Below, in pieces: positions 8,745 through 17,477 of a stretch of 64,000 nt of DNA. The notes below the pieces were generated by a model. It was given only the letters and a program-made list of their open reading frames with translations, was not told the DNA's origin and did not search any database. The stretch lies in NCBI RefSeq assembly GCF_004339745.1, contig NZ_SMGP01000002.1, forward strand, positions 496,001 through 560,000, given 5' to 3'. Position 1 is the stretch's first letter. Each line of letters opens with the position of its first letter. This DNA is from Paraburkholderia sp. BL9I2N2 (GTDB lineage Bacteria > Pseudomonadota > Gammaproteobacteria > Burkholderiales > Burkholderiaceae). Made by a program: the position numbers and the translations under genes.

Positions 8745-9635
8745 TCATGGTGCGGCGTCAGCGTACTGCCATTCGAATCCGTCCGCGCCGCGCCTCACCC
8801 GCCCCGCCGATGTCTGCGGAAAATGCGCGGTGAAGAGAGTCGCGTCGCGATCGGCCGCGTAGTTCAGCAACCAGTGCCGCGAGTGACGCGCCGACGCCCC
8901 ATCGAGGCAGAACGTCGAGTTCCATTCCGGGCGGTAGACCTGGATGGGGTTATGCATCACATCGCCGGTAAAGATCGCTTCCTCGCCGCGCGAACGGATC
9001 GATATCGACATATGTCCGGCGCTATGCCCCGGCGTGGGATGAAATACGATACCTTCGCGCCACGTGCCGCCCTCGGCAGGAATCGTTACGGCTTGACCGG
9101 ATTCGATCACAGGCACGACGCTGTCATCGAAAACCATGCGGCGGCTGTCACCCGCCGGGGTCGCGAAGAAATCCTGCTCCGCTTGCGGGAACACGTATTT
9201 CGCGTTCGGGAAGGTCGGCTGCCAGCGGCCGTCGATCCACTGCGTATTCCAGCCGACATGGTCCGCGTGCAGATGCGTGAGCAGCACCTCGTCCACCTGC
9301 GCCGGCAAGATGCCCGCGTCGGCGAGACGCTCCAGGTACGGATTGTTCAGCTGATGAAACAGCTTGCTGAACGGCCGCTCCTTGAAATTGCCGATGCCGG
9401 TGTCGATCAGCACGGTCAGGCCGTCGATCTGCACGACCCAGGTGTGCACGCTCAGCGTCACTTCGTTGTGTTCGAGGTCGAGACTTGCCGACGACAGGCG
9501 GCGGCCCAATTCGTCGGCTGCCGACGACGCCCACTCCGGATAGAGGACCGTGGGCGCTAAGGGAAAACAGGTTTCGCTGACGCGGGTAATGCGCGCGTCG
9601 CCTATTCGGTGCGTGAGGACCTCAGTCGGCATCAT
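8745..9635 (-). CDS. MBL-fold metallohydrolase
   Basis: Encodes 296 residues. The metal motif is LLTHLHADHVGWN (HxHxDH), followed by a later His in HPTPGHSAGH and an Asp in FTGDVMHNPIQV, giving a complete dinuclear site of the glyoxalase-II/lactonase type. No signal peptide, so it is cytoplasmic. The tandem ATGATG start at 9635 follows GGAG. It resembles the AHL-lactonase-like branch of the superfamily, but lactonase activity is not supported by anything specific. It stands alone between the FAN1 operon and the MFS gene. Confidence 0.85.
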   Translation of the reverse strand: MMPTEVLTHRIGDARITRVSETCFPLAPTVLYPEWASSAADELGRRLSSASLDLEHNEVTLSVHTWVVQIDGLTVLIDTGIGNFKERPFSKLFHQLNNPYLERLADAGILPAQVDEVLLTHLHADHVGWNTQWIDGRWQPTFPNAKYVFPQAEQDFFATPAGDSRRMVFDDSVVPVIESGQAVTIPAEGGTWREGIVFHPTPGHSAGHMSISIRSRGEEAIFTGDVMHNPIQVYRPEWNSTFCLDGASARHSRHWLLNYAADRDATLFTAHFPQTSAGRVRRGADGFEWQYADAAP

Positions 9636-9840
9636 GTGACTCCGTGAAAAGTGCGGCGGCAGCGAGTGGATCGGTTATGCCACTCTTCTGCGGTGAATGG
9701 CCTCACTATCGCAAATCCGTGGCTTGCCGGCCAATGCCGTTTTCTGCGTTTGGTGATGCTTTGTGGGCATCGCCATGTGAGGCTCGGTGTCCATCGGTCT
9801 ATGGGGCGCGACGCGCCTCCATGCAACCATCTCTTGCGCC

Positions 9841-9920
9841 GGTTCACGCGGCCGCCACCATGCAGGCCATGTCATGCACCGATTCACGCGGACGCGGCCA
9901 TGCAAGCCGCGTCATGCGCG
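9841..9920. repeat. 40-bp imperfect tandem duplication
   Basis: Bases 9841-9880 and 9881-9920 align over 40 positions with 9 differences; both begin GRTTCACGCGG and end GTCATGCRC. The second copy runs into the last codons of the MFS gene (stop 9912-9914). The rest of the 276-bp gap 9636-9911 shows no gene or clear signal. Confidence 0.7.
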
Positions 9921-11327
9921 TGCCAACACCGGCGTGCGTCGCGCCGCCACGCCATACAGCAGCGCGCTGAGCGCAGCCGCCACACCGCCGACGCACGCCA
10001 GCGCCACGCCCAAACCAGCGCTTTGCCCGCCGAGCCGCTGATTGATGAAGCCGACCGCGAACGGCCCGAGTCCGCCGCTGATCGCGTTGGTGAGAAACAC
10101 CAGCAACGCAATCGAGCGTCCGCGCATACGATTCGGAATTGCGATCTGGATCGGCACCGGCGCCAACGCCATCGCGACACTCGCAGCAAACGCGGAGGCG
10201 CCATACAGGACCACCGCGATATGCACATCGCCGACGAGCGGCATCGCGATGGCGGCCGGCACGAGCAACGCAGCCGCCGACGCGGACAGCACCAGCACCT
10301 TGCGCACGGCGGCGGCATCGCTGACGCGCCCGGCGAGGCACCCCGCGCTCAGCACACCGAGTATGCCGCCGAACATATAGGCCGGCGCTGCCATCTGTCC
10401 GACTACGCGTGGCGTCAGATGAAAATGCCGGATCAGCAGCGTCGGAAACCAGGCCGCGTGTGAGTAGAACAGCGTGATCAGCGCGACATAGGCGGCGAAG
10501 TACGGCAGGCAGAAGCGGTTCTTCACGAACAGTTCACGCAGCACGTCTTTCAGCGGCGGCGTACTGTCTTGCAATGCCTCGGCCACCACAGCGGCCGATG
10601 GCGCAGTTTCAGTCGGGACGACACCCTGCGTGGCCGGGTCCGCGGCCACGTTCCGAAGCGCGGACGACACCCCACGCCGTTGCGGCTCCCGCACCGACAA
10701 CGCGACGATCGCCGCAAGCGCCAGGCCCGGCAATCCGACCGCGACGAACACCGCCTGCCATCCGTTCAAACCCATGCCCGCGAGCCACGCAGCGCCCGCG
10801 CCGTGCTCGATCGAACCGAGCAGCATGCCGCCGCCGAACAGAGCGACGCCACCACCGATGTACGGTCCCAGCATGAACGCGCTGCTTGCTCGCGTGACTT
10901 TGCGCGGCGGATACAGATCGCTGAAGATCGACAGCGCCGCCGGGCTCAGGCCCGCTTCCGCGATCGCCGTCCCCGCACGCGCCGCGAGCAGTTCGCCGAA
11001 ATTGTGCGCGAACCCGCACAGCGCCGTGGAGACCGCCCAGATCGCCACGCACACGGCAATCAACCGCACGCGATTGGAGCGATCAATCAAGCGCGCGATG
11101 AACACGCCCGCCGTCGCGTAGCACAGCGTGAACGAAAACCCTTGCAGCAGGCCGATTTGCGTATCGGTGAGCGCCAGCGTTTCCTTGATCGGTTGCACGA
11201 GAATGCTCACGATCTGCCGGTCGAGATACGAAAACGCAAAGCAGACAAAGAACAGGACGACGACGTACGTGTGCCCACGACGCGCATCGGCGGCGTCGGC
11301 ATCGGACGCGGTGGTGACTGCATTCAT
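9912..11327 (-). CDS. MFS transporter
   Basis: Encodes 471 residues from the ATG at 11327, which has GGAG upstream; the frame is open to 11462 but upstream codons overlap the neighbouring gene. About twelve hydrophobic helices, with FSYLDRQIVSILVQPIKETLALTDTQIGLLQGFSF in helices 1-2, which is typical of organic-acid/sugar-acid permeases of this superfamily (Spinster/ACS-like). A cytoplasmic loop lies mid-protein around residues 205-255. It follows the deacylase gene by 37 bp, so the pair probably forms one transcript that imports and hydrolyses an acylated amino-acid-type compound; that link is inference. The 3' end contains one copy of a 40-bp tandem repeat. Confidence 0.87.
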   Translation of the reverse strand: MNAVTTASDADAADARRGHTYVVVLFFVCFAFSYLDRQIVSILVQPIKETLALTDTQIGLLQGFSFTLCYATAGVFIARLIDRSNRVRLIAVCVAIWAVSTALCGFAHNFGELLAARAGTAIAEAGLSPAALSIFSDLYPPRKVTRASSAFMLGPYIGGGVALFGGGMLLGSIEHGAGAAWLAGMGLNGWQAVFVAVGLPGLALAAIVALSVREPQRRGVSSALRNVAADPATQGVVPTETAPSAAVVAEALQDSTPPLKDVLRELFVKNRFCLPYFAAYVALITLFYSHAAWFPTLLIRHFHLTPRVVGQMAAPAYMFGGILGVLSAGCLAGRVSDAAAVRKVLVLSASAAALLVPAAIAMPLVGDVHIAVVLYGASAFAASVAMALAPVPIQIAIPNRMRGRSIALLVFLTNAISGGLGPFAVGFINQRLGGQSAGLGVALACVGGVAAALSALLYGVAARRTPVLARA

Positions 11328-11364
11328 GGCGAATCTCCGGCTGGCTTCTGTTCGATGGACTGGG

Positions 11365-12378
11365 TCACTGCCACTGCGCATCCGCAGCCAGCACGGCGAT
11401 ACAGTCGCCCGGTTCGACGCGTGCGAACGAACGCATGCAGACCACCACACCATCGCCCGCAAAACGGATCTCCTGTGGTTCGCTCCACGGCGCGTACGGA
11501 TCGAACACCCGCGCGGCCAACTGATCCTTTTTGACCTGATCGCCGAGTGCGAACGCGGGTTCGGCCACGCCCGCCCGCGAGGCGAACACGTAGTGCCGCG
11601 CGCCGTCCACTTTCAACCAACGCGTGTCGTGCCGCGGCGCAGGCGGACGCTCGTCAGGCGTGACGCCGAGCGTATGCAGCACACGCCGCAGACCATCCTC
11701 GACGATCGCGACGCCGTTGGGATCGCAGGCCGCGTAGCCGCCGAATTCACCGCACAGGAACAGCTTGCCGTGCCGCTCGACAGCCGCGCCATACGTGCGG
11801 TCCTCGCCGAGCAGATCCATGAGCATGGTTTGTGGCGCGGCAAACGCCTGCACGAGCCGCCGGTATTCCGCACGGCGCGACGCGTCGGCTGGCGGCGCCG
11901 CGAGCAAGGCCGGCAGATGATTGAACGACGCGCCGCCCGCGTGCAGATCGATCACGACGTCGGCGCGCGGAAACAGTTCGGTGTCCGCATAGTGCGCAAT
12001 CATGTCGGTGATATGGCCGTTGCGCGCGCCGGGAAAAACGCGGTTCAGGTTGCCCTTATCGATCGGCGAGGTGCGCGAGCCGTTGATAAAGGCCGGGAAA
12101 TTCAGCGCCGGCACGACGATCAACCGACCGTTGATCGACATCGACGGCATGCGCCGGACGAGTTTCATCAGCGCAACGGGGCCTTCGTATTCGTCGCCGT
12201 GATTGCCCCCGGTCAGCAACACCGTAGGACCGTTACCGCCCTTGAGCACGGTGATCGGAATCGGAATGTGCCCGTACGCGGAGCGGTCGTGCGAAAACGG
12301 CACGCGCAGCGTGCCGTTTTGCAGGCCGAGGCGTTCGTAGTCGATGTCGGTGGAAATCAGCGATGGTGTGGACGGCAT
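11365..12378 (-). CDS. succinylglutamate desuccinylase/aspartoacylase family deacylase
   Basis: Encodes 337 residues. The ATG at 12378 is preceded by GGGAG; the longer open frame to 12474 runs into low-similarity sequence. Zinc ligands of the M14 AstE/ASPA fold are visible: His and Glu in LLTGGNHGDEYEG, and a second His in VVIDLHAGG. The C-terminal region (LAARVFDPYAPWSEPQEIRF...GDGVVVC) looks like the family's beta domain. Length and style resemble N-alpha-acetyl-diaminobutyrate deacetylases (DoeB), but no ectoine genes are nearby, so the substrate stays open. Downstream MFS gene 37 bp away; LysR gene upstream. Confidence 0.85.
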   Translation of the reverse strand: MPSTPSLISTDIDYERLGLQNGTLRVPFSHDRSAYGHIPIPITVLKGGNGPTVLLTGGNHGDEYEGPVALMKLVRRMPSMSINGRLIVVPALNFPAFINGSRTSPIDKGNLNRVFPGARNGHITDMIAHYADTELFPRADVVIDLHAGGASFNHLPALLAAPPADASRRAEYRRLVQAFAAPQTMLMDLLGEDRTYGAAVERHGKLFLCGEFGGYAACDPNGVAIVEDGLRRVLHTLGVTPDERPPAPRHDTRWLKVDGARHYVFASRAGVAEPAFALGDQVKKDQLAARVFDPYAPWSEPQEIRFAGDGVVVCMRSFARVEPGDCIAVLAADAQWQ

Positions 12379-12401
12379 GGTTGTCTCCCGATAAGAAAGC
12401 G

Positions 12402-12437
12402 GACCACGGCGCTGTCGTCGGATGACGCGCCGTGGTC
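12402..12437. promoter_or_regulatory. 11-bp inverted repeat upstream of the deacylase gene
   Basis: GACCACGGCGC (12402-12412) pairs perfectly with GCGCCGTGGTC (12427-12437) across 14 bases. It lies 24 bp upstream of the deacylase start and downstream of the LysR gene. It could be a regulator site or a transcript hairpin; no U-run follows it. A second palindrome, GATGCCTTAAAGGCATC (12495-12511), sits directly after the LysR stop and may help end that transcript. Confidence 0.4.
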
Positions 12438-12533
12438 GTGCTTCAATATCGTCGAGGCAAAAAAACAGCGCCAATGCCGATTTTTAGGGAAGCCGATGCC
12501 TTAAAGGCATCACAGCAAGGTATTGCCAGCCAC

Positions 12534-13418
12534 TCACTTCTGCGCCTCGAGCAAGGCAATGAACTGCGCGAGCGCCGGATTGCGATGTTGCTCGTGATAC
12601 GCAAAATGCAGCGGCAGCACGATCGACAGATCGGACAGTGTGAGGAATTGCACCAGCGCGGGCGGCCGTTCGCGATTGGCCGAGTTGACGATCGCCGCGC
12701 CCACACCCGCCGACACTAACGAGAGAATCGCGGCTTCGGTCGACACTTCCTGCACCACGTCGAGCGTCAAACCAGCGCGCTCGCACGCGCCGATCAGGCG
12801 GTCGTAGTAAGCGGGATAAACATGGCGCGGAAACGTGATGAAGGGCTTGCCGGCCAGTTGCGCGGCAGGCACGGTCTTGCGCCGGCCGAACGACCACGAA
12901 GCCGGCGCCGCCAGCACGACACCGTTTTCGAGCAAGGGCAAGCTGGCGAATTGCTCGGGCAGCGCGCCGAAGTGGTAGATGAAGCCGCCGTCGAGCTGAC
13001 CCGCGTCGATCGCGTCCAGTTGCTCGGGCGTGTTCATCGGCGTGAGTTCGATGCCGACCTGCGGCGCCTTCTGCTGGAACGCTTGCAGCGCGTTCGGCAC
13101 GAGGCCGCCCCACACCGCGTTTTCGACGAACCCCATGCGCACATGACCCGACACGCCTGCCGCGACTCGTTGCGCGACGCGCGCCGCTTGCTCGACCTGC
13201 TGCAGAATGCCGCGCGCCTCGCGCAGATAGGCGCCGCCCGCCAGCGTCAACCTGAGGCCGCGTGGCGTGCGCTCGAATAGCGCGACGCCCAAGGCTTCCT
13301 CGAGGTCCTGGATTTGCCGCGAGATGGCCGGCTGGGTCACGTGAAGTTGCTCGGAGGCGCCGCGCACGCTCGCGTGCTCCGCAACGGCGACGAAGTATCG
13401 GAGATGCCGGAGTTCCAT
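12534..13418 (-). CDS. LysR-family transcriptional regulator
   Basis: Encodes 294 residues. The N-terminal winged helix-turn-helix is classic (MELRHLRYFVAVAEHASVRGASEQLHVTQPAISRQIQDLEEALG), followed by the linker helix and a two-lobed effector domain starting near residue 90 (GHVRMGFVENAVWGG). It reads in the same direction as the deacylase/MFS pair to its left and lies 155 bp upstream, so that pair is the likeliest target. The lut operon ends 73 bp to its right. Confidence 0.92.
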   Translation of the reverse strand: MELRHLRYFVAVAEHASVRGASEQLHVTQPAISRQIQDLEEALGVALFERTPRGLRLTLAGGAYLREARGILQQVEQAARVAQRVAAGVSGHVRMGFVENAVWGGLVPNALQAFQQKAPQVGIELTPMNTPEQLDAIDAGQLDGGFIYHFGALPEQFASLPLLENGVVLAAPASWSFGRRKTVPAAQLAGKPFITFPRHVYPAYYDRLIGACERAGLTLDVVQEVSTEAAILSLVSAGVGAAIVNSANRERPPALVQFLTLSDLSIVLPLHFAYHEQHRNPALAQFIALLEAQK

Positions 13419-13491
13419 GTCAGCAGAGTGGCAGGCTTATCGAACGGGATGCCGCATTGTGCCATTCGATCACGCCGCGGTTACTGCATTT

Positions 13492-14091
13492 TCATTGCGC
13501 CGCGAGCCACACCACCGTCAACGACCGCACGCCTTGCGCGCCGCGAATCAGCACGCCCTCGATATCCGCCGTCGCCGAAGGTCCGGTGACGAGCGCCGCA
13601 TAACGGGCGTCACGAAAATCATCGCGCCGGTACACGTCCTGCAAGCCGTCGATCAATTGCGCCGGGTCGAGCAGCACGACCAGATGCTGCACGATGTAGC
13701 CCAGCGCGTTGACCACATACTCGCGTTCGCTGAACCACACCGAGCCGGTTTCGGCGACGCCGAAGCGTGCCCGCACCACGCCGACGTCGATGTCCTGCAA
13801 CGAGGCGGGTTCCGTATCGGCTGTGAGCGCACGCGTGCCTGGAACTTCGGCAGTCGCCGAAGCCACCGATGCCGCCGCGCCGAAGCGCTCGCGAATCAGC
13901 CCGCTCACATCGGTTGCGGAACTGGCTTCGACGCAGGCGCCGCCCATTGCCTGCAAGGCCGTCGTGAAGCGCGCGCGCAGATCGCCGCCTGCCGAGTCGA
14001 ACAGCGGCACTTCGGGTCGTGGCCGCGACGGCGGCTGCGCCTGCCGCACCTTGTCCAGAAAAGCCTCACGCGTTGCCATTGTCGCCTCCAC
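13492..14091 (-). CDS. lutC: lactate utilization protein C (LUD domain)
   Basis: Encodes 199 residues of the LutC/YkgG family. Visible features are the N-terminal FLDKVRQAQPP, the central VVRARFGVAETGSVWFSE, and the C-terminal TGPSATADIEGVLIRGAQGVRSLTVVW. It is the third subunit of the L-lactate oxidation complex LutABC. Its start lies inside the end of lutB (26-bp overlap), indicating one transcript lutA-lutB-lutC read leftwards. It is slightly short compared with Bacillus LutC (about 240 residues) but keeps the conserved LUD motifs. Confidence 0.88.
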   Translation of the reverse strand: MEATMATREAFLDKVRQAQPPSRPRPEVPLFDSAGGDLRARFTTALQAMGGACVEASSATDVSGLIRERFGAAASVASATAEVPGTRALTADTEPASLQDIDVGVVRARFGVAETGSVWFSEREYVVNALGYIVQHLVVLLDPAQLIDGLQDVYRRDDFRDARYAALVTGPSATADIEGVLIRGAQGVRSLTVVWLAAQ

Positions 14092-15460
14092 GATTCTTCT
14101 TGTACCAGGCGTGGAAGGTCAGCTTGGGCGCCTCCGGCAACTCGCGCTGCTTGCCCCAGATATTGAGCGGGTTATACAGCACGAAGTTCGGCAGCCGCCG
14201 CAGCGCGCTACCCATCGACGACACCGTCGCGCGATACAAGGTCGGACTCGCCAGCAAACGCCCCGCCATTTTCAGCACTTCCTGCTTCACGAACGGCACT
14301 TCATGACGCTCGGCGATCACCGTGCGCCATTTGTAGATCTGCTCGTGGATATTGATCTTCACCGGACACACGTTGGTGCAACTGCCATTGAGCGTCGACG
14401 CGAACGGCAACGCGCTGTAGCGCTTCAGATCGAAGGTCGGATTGATGATCGCGCCGATCGGCCCCGAGTACGTGCCGCCATACGACAGCCCGCCGCTGCG
14501 CCGGTACACGGGACACGTATTCATGCAGGCGCCGCAGCGAATGCATTTGAGCGAGTACCAGAAGTCCTCCATCGCGAGCCGCTCCGAGCGGCCGTGATCG
14601 ACGAGGATGAAATGCATCTCCGTGCCCGGACGCGGCGCGCGGAAATGCGAGGTGTATTGCGTGATCGGCGAGCCGAGCGCGCTGCGCGACAGCATGCGGA
14701 TGAACACGCCGAGGTCCGACACCTTCGGAATCAGCTTCTCGATCCCGATCGACGCGATATGCAAAGGCGGCACGTTCGCCGACAGATCGGCATTGCCTTC
14801 GTTCGTACACACCACGACCGTGCCGGTCTCCGCCACCGCGAAATTACATCCGGTCATGCCGGCCGTTTTCTCGCGCACGAAGTACGGCCGCGTGTTCATG
14901 CGCTGGCTTTCCGCGAGGTAGTGAATGTCGCTATTCTTCGGATCGGTGCCGATGGTGCGGCCGAACAGTTCGGCTACGTCGGCGCGCAGTTTATGCACCG
15001 CCGGCACCACCATGTGGCTCGGGTCCTGATGATCGAGTTGCTGGATGCGTTCGCCCAGATCCGTTTCCATCACCGTGATGCCGCGCGGTTCGAGATACTC
15101 GCGCATCTTGCATTCGTCGGTGAGCATCGACTTGCTTTTGACGAGCGTGGTCATGCCGCGCTCCGACATGATCTGGTGCACGAGCGCGTTGTGCTCTTCG
15201 GCGGTGGCGGCCCAATGGACCGTCACGCCGTTGGCCTCGGCCGCCGCCGCGAACTGTTCGAGATACCCGGACAGATTGGACAGCGTATGTTCCTTGATAC
15301 CCGATGCGAGTTCGCGCATCGTCTCCCATTCAGCAATGCCGTGCGCCTGCACATCGCGCTTCTCACGCAAATCCCACAGACGCTTGTCGTGAAACGCCAC
15401 GTGCTCCGTCTTGCTGATAAAAGCGCCCGCGGCTTTCGCGTGATCGATCCGGTTGCTCAT
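14066..15460 (-). CDS. lutB: lactate utilization protein B, 4Fe-4S protein
   Basis: Encodes 464 residues. The start at 15460 overlaps the stop of lutA as ATGA, which decides it over the longer open frame to 15802. It has the LUD domain (TEHVAFHDKRLWDLREKRD..., then GMTGCNFAVAETGTVVVCTNEG) and a ferredoxin-like C-terminal part with two cysteine clusters, CIRCGACMNTCPVY and CTNVCPVKINIHEQIYKW, each suited to a 4Fe-4S centre. It passes electrons from lactate oxidation. The ortholog in Bacillus is needed for growth on L-lactate. Confidence 0.92.
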   Translation of the reverse strand: MSNRIDHAKAAGAFISKTEHVAFHDKRLWDLREKRDVQAHGIAEWETMRELASGIKEHTLSNLSGYLEQFAAAAEANGVTVHWAATAEEHNALVHQIMSERGMTTLVKSKSMLTDECKMREYLEPRGITVMETDLGERIQQLDHQDPSHMVVPAVHKLRADVAELFGRTIGTDPKNSDIHYLAESQRMNTRPYFVREKTAGMTGCNFAVAETGTVVVCTNEGNADLSANVPPLHIASIGIEKLIPKVSDLGVFIRMLSRSALGSPITQYTSHFRAPRPGTEMHFILVDHGRSERLAMEDFWYSLKCIRCGACMNTCPVYRRSGGLSYGGTYSGPIGAIINPTFDLKRYSALPFASTLNGSCTNVCPVKINIHEQIYKWRTVIAERHEVPFVKQEVLKMAGRLLASPTLYRATVSSMGSALRRLPNFVLYNPLNIWGKQRELPEAPKLTFHAWYKKNRGGDNGNA

Positions 15461-16200
15461 ACGCGTGCTCCATTGAGGACCTGCGCGATATGGATGAAAC
15501 GCGCGTCGGCTTTCATGCGTTCCGCGCAGCCTTGCTGATGCATGAGGCACGACATGTCGCCCGAGACGATGTATTCGGCGCCCGCGTTCAGATGATCGCG
15601 CACCTTGTCCTGTCCCATACGCACCGACACCGGCTCTTCGGTGACGGAGAAGGTGCCGCCGAAACCGCAACATTCGTCGGGCCGCGCCAGCTTGACGAAC
15701 TCGATGCCCTTCACGCCTTCGAGCAAGGTACGCGGCTTCGAAAACGACGTGCCCGCCACTTCCGAAATCGACGCTTCCTTCAGATGCCGCAACGCGCTGC
15801 AACTGTTATGCAAGCCCACGCGATGAGGAAACTCGGCCCAGGGAAATTCACGCGCGCCGACCACGTCGTGCAGAAACTCGACGAGTTCGTAAGCGTTCAC
15901 GCGGACTTTCTTCACTTCGTCGGTTTGTTCGAGCGCGGTCAGATGCTCGCGCACGTGATGGATGCAACTCGCCGACGGCCCGACGATGTAGTCGTAGCCC
16001 GCGAAGTTGCGCGCGAACACACGCTCGGTGCCGGCTGCTTCGGCATGCGCGCCGCTGTTGGCCATCGGCTGGCCGCAGCAGGTTTGCTCCTGCGGATAGT
16101 CGACCTCGATGCCGAAACGTTCGAGCAATTCGAGCGTGGCGATCCCCACTTCGGGATAGAACGCGTCGATGAAGCACGGGATGAACAGGGCGACTTTCAT
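15457..16200 (-). CDS. lutA: lactate utilization protein A, CCG-domain Fe-S protein
   Basis: Encodes 247 residues. It contains two CCG repeats that define the heterodisulfide-reductase-B-like fold: QTCCGQPMANSG (Cys41-Cys42) and PDECCGFGGTFSV. First gene of the lutABC operon. The intergenic region to its right carries a GntR/FCD-type operator, so lactate-responsive control by the neighbouring regulator is likely. Confidence 0.92.
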   Translation of the reverse strand: MKVALFIPCFIDAFYPEVGIATLELLERFGIEVDYPQEQTCCGQPMANSGAHAEAAGTERVFARNFAGYDYIVGPSASCIHHVREHLTALEQTDEVKKVRVNAYELVEFLHDVVGAREFPWAEFPHRVGLHNSCSALRHLKEASISEVAGTSFSKPRTLLEGVKGIEFVKLARPDECCGFGGTFSVTEEPVSVRMGQDKVRDHLNAGAEYIVSGDMSCLMHQQGCAERMKADARFIHIAQVLNGARV

Positions 16201-16334
16201 AAGCTTATTGAAAAGAAAAATGGCAGCCGGCGACCACCTACTCTACTGCGGAATCGCGCCGGGGAACCAGTACGGCGAAGCGGCGGCATGAATCGATTGA
16301 CAAGGTTTTCGTCGGCCCAGTCAGACTGGTAAGG

Positions 16335-16347
16335 TTGGTCTGACCAA
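16335..16347. promoter_or_regulatory. operator for the FCD-GntR (LldR-like) regulator, upstream of lutABC
   Basis: TTGGTCTGACCAA matches the FadR/LldR-class consensus TNGTNNNACNA with extended arms. A second inverted pair, GTCAGAC and GTCTGAC separated by 11 bases (16320-16344), overlaps it. It lies 135 bp upstream of lutA in the 347-bp gap 16201-16547, which otherwise holds no gene. The regulator gene ends 200 bp away on the same strand. Confidence 0.7.
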
Positions 16348-16547
16348 GAATATAAGGGAAGTTGTGAGAGGGTGTCAATCGCGGGATCGCGACGGATTAG
16401 CAGCGATCAGGAACGATAAGGCCGCGCCGTGCGCGCAAGCATCCGCGGCAATGAATCAGCACTGAAGAGGATTTAAAGCGAAGAATTGAAACCGCAACCA
16501 CGTGGGCGCCAGGTTAGCGTCCAGACAGCATTCAAGCACTCATGCGC

Positions 16548-17294
16548 TCAAGAAACCGCACTCGACGAAGGCTTCGCCGCGTCTTCCTTGTAGATCTCGC
16601 GCACGAAAGTCAAATGACGCTCGGCGGCCTTGCGCGCCTTTTGCGCGTCGCGCGCCATGACGGCGTCGTAGATGGCCTGATGCTGGCTCATCAACTGCTT
16701 TTCCATCGCGTCGTCGTAATCGATCAGCCTATGGTACTGGCGCATGCTTTCGCGAATCAGCGTATGGATGCCGTGCATCACATGCGCGAGCGCGATGTTG
16801 TGCGTGGAGTCGGCGATCGCGAGGTGAAATGCGGCGTCCAGTTCCGCGAGGTTCACGCGATCCTGCGACTGCGAGCCGGCCTTCAATGCCTCGAACGCCA
16901 CGCTGATCTTTTTCAGGTCGGCGGCCGTGGCGCGCTCGGCGGCATACACCGTCGAAATCGATTCGAGCCCCTGGCGCAATTCCAGAATATCGGCACTGGT
17001 ACGTGGATTTTGCAGCAGCAGCTCGGCAAGCGGTTTGGAGATGATCGGCGCGGTGACGTCGACCACCGTGAAACCGCCCCGCCCGGAGGTCTCGATGTAG
17101 CCATCCGCTTCCAGCCTGATCAGCGCCTCGCGCAACGACGGCCGCGACACGCCGAGCTGCGTCGCCAGATCGCGCTCGGCCGGCAAACGGTCGCCGGGCA
17201 TCAGCGTGCCGTCCGAGATCAGTTGCTTGATCTGGTCGGACACCACGTCGGACAACCGTTTGCGTGTGAAGGACTGGATCGGGAGAAATGGCAT
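16548..17294 (-). CDS. FadR/GntR-family regulator with FCD domain (LldR-like)
   Basis: Encodes 248 residues. GntR winged helix at about 10-75 (RLSDVVSDQIKQLISDGTLMPGDRLPAERDLATQLGVSRPSLREAL), then the all-helical FCD ligand domain with metal-type residues in LAELDAAFHLAIADSTHN and the later His pair. This class senses carboxylic acids such as lactate, pyruvate or glycolate. Its position directly upstream of lutABC on the same strand, plus the operator between them, makes it the probable lactate-responsive regulator of that operon. Confidence 0.9.
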   Translation of the reverse strand: MPFLPIQSFTRKRLSDVVSDQIKQLISDGTLMPGDRLPAERDLATQLGVSRPSLREALIRLEADGYIETSGRGGFTVVDVTAPIISKPLAELLLQNPRTSADILELRQGLESISTVYAAERATAADLKKISVAFEALKAGSQSQDRVNLAELDAAFHLAIADSTHNIALAHVMHGIHTLIRESMRQYHRLIDYDDAMEKQLMSQHQAIYDAVMARDAQKARKAAERHLTFVREIYKEDAAKPSSSAVS

Positions 17295-17477
17295 GGGCAG
17301 CGGTGAGTGAAGCCGGTTGAGCGAGCGGTTTTCAGGCGGTGGATAAGCGTCCAGGCGCGGTGCGTTGCACCGTTGCAGTCATACCGCGACGTTGCAACGA
17401 ATTATACCGTTCAACCGAACACGCCGAATCCGCTTGTAAGGCAAGCCCCGAGCGCCGCGCGAGTTCTTCAGAGTCAG

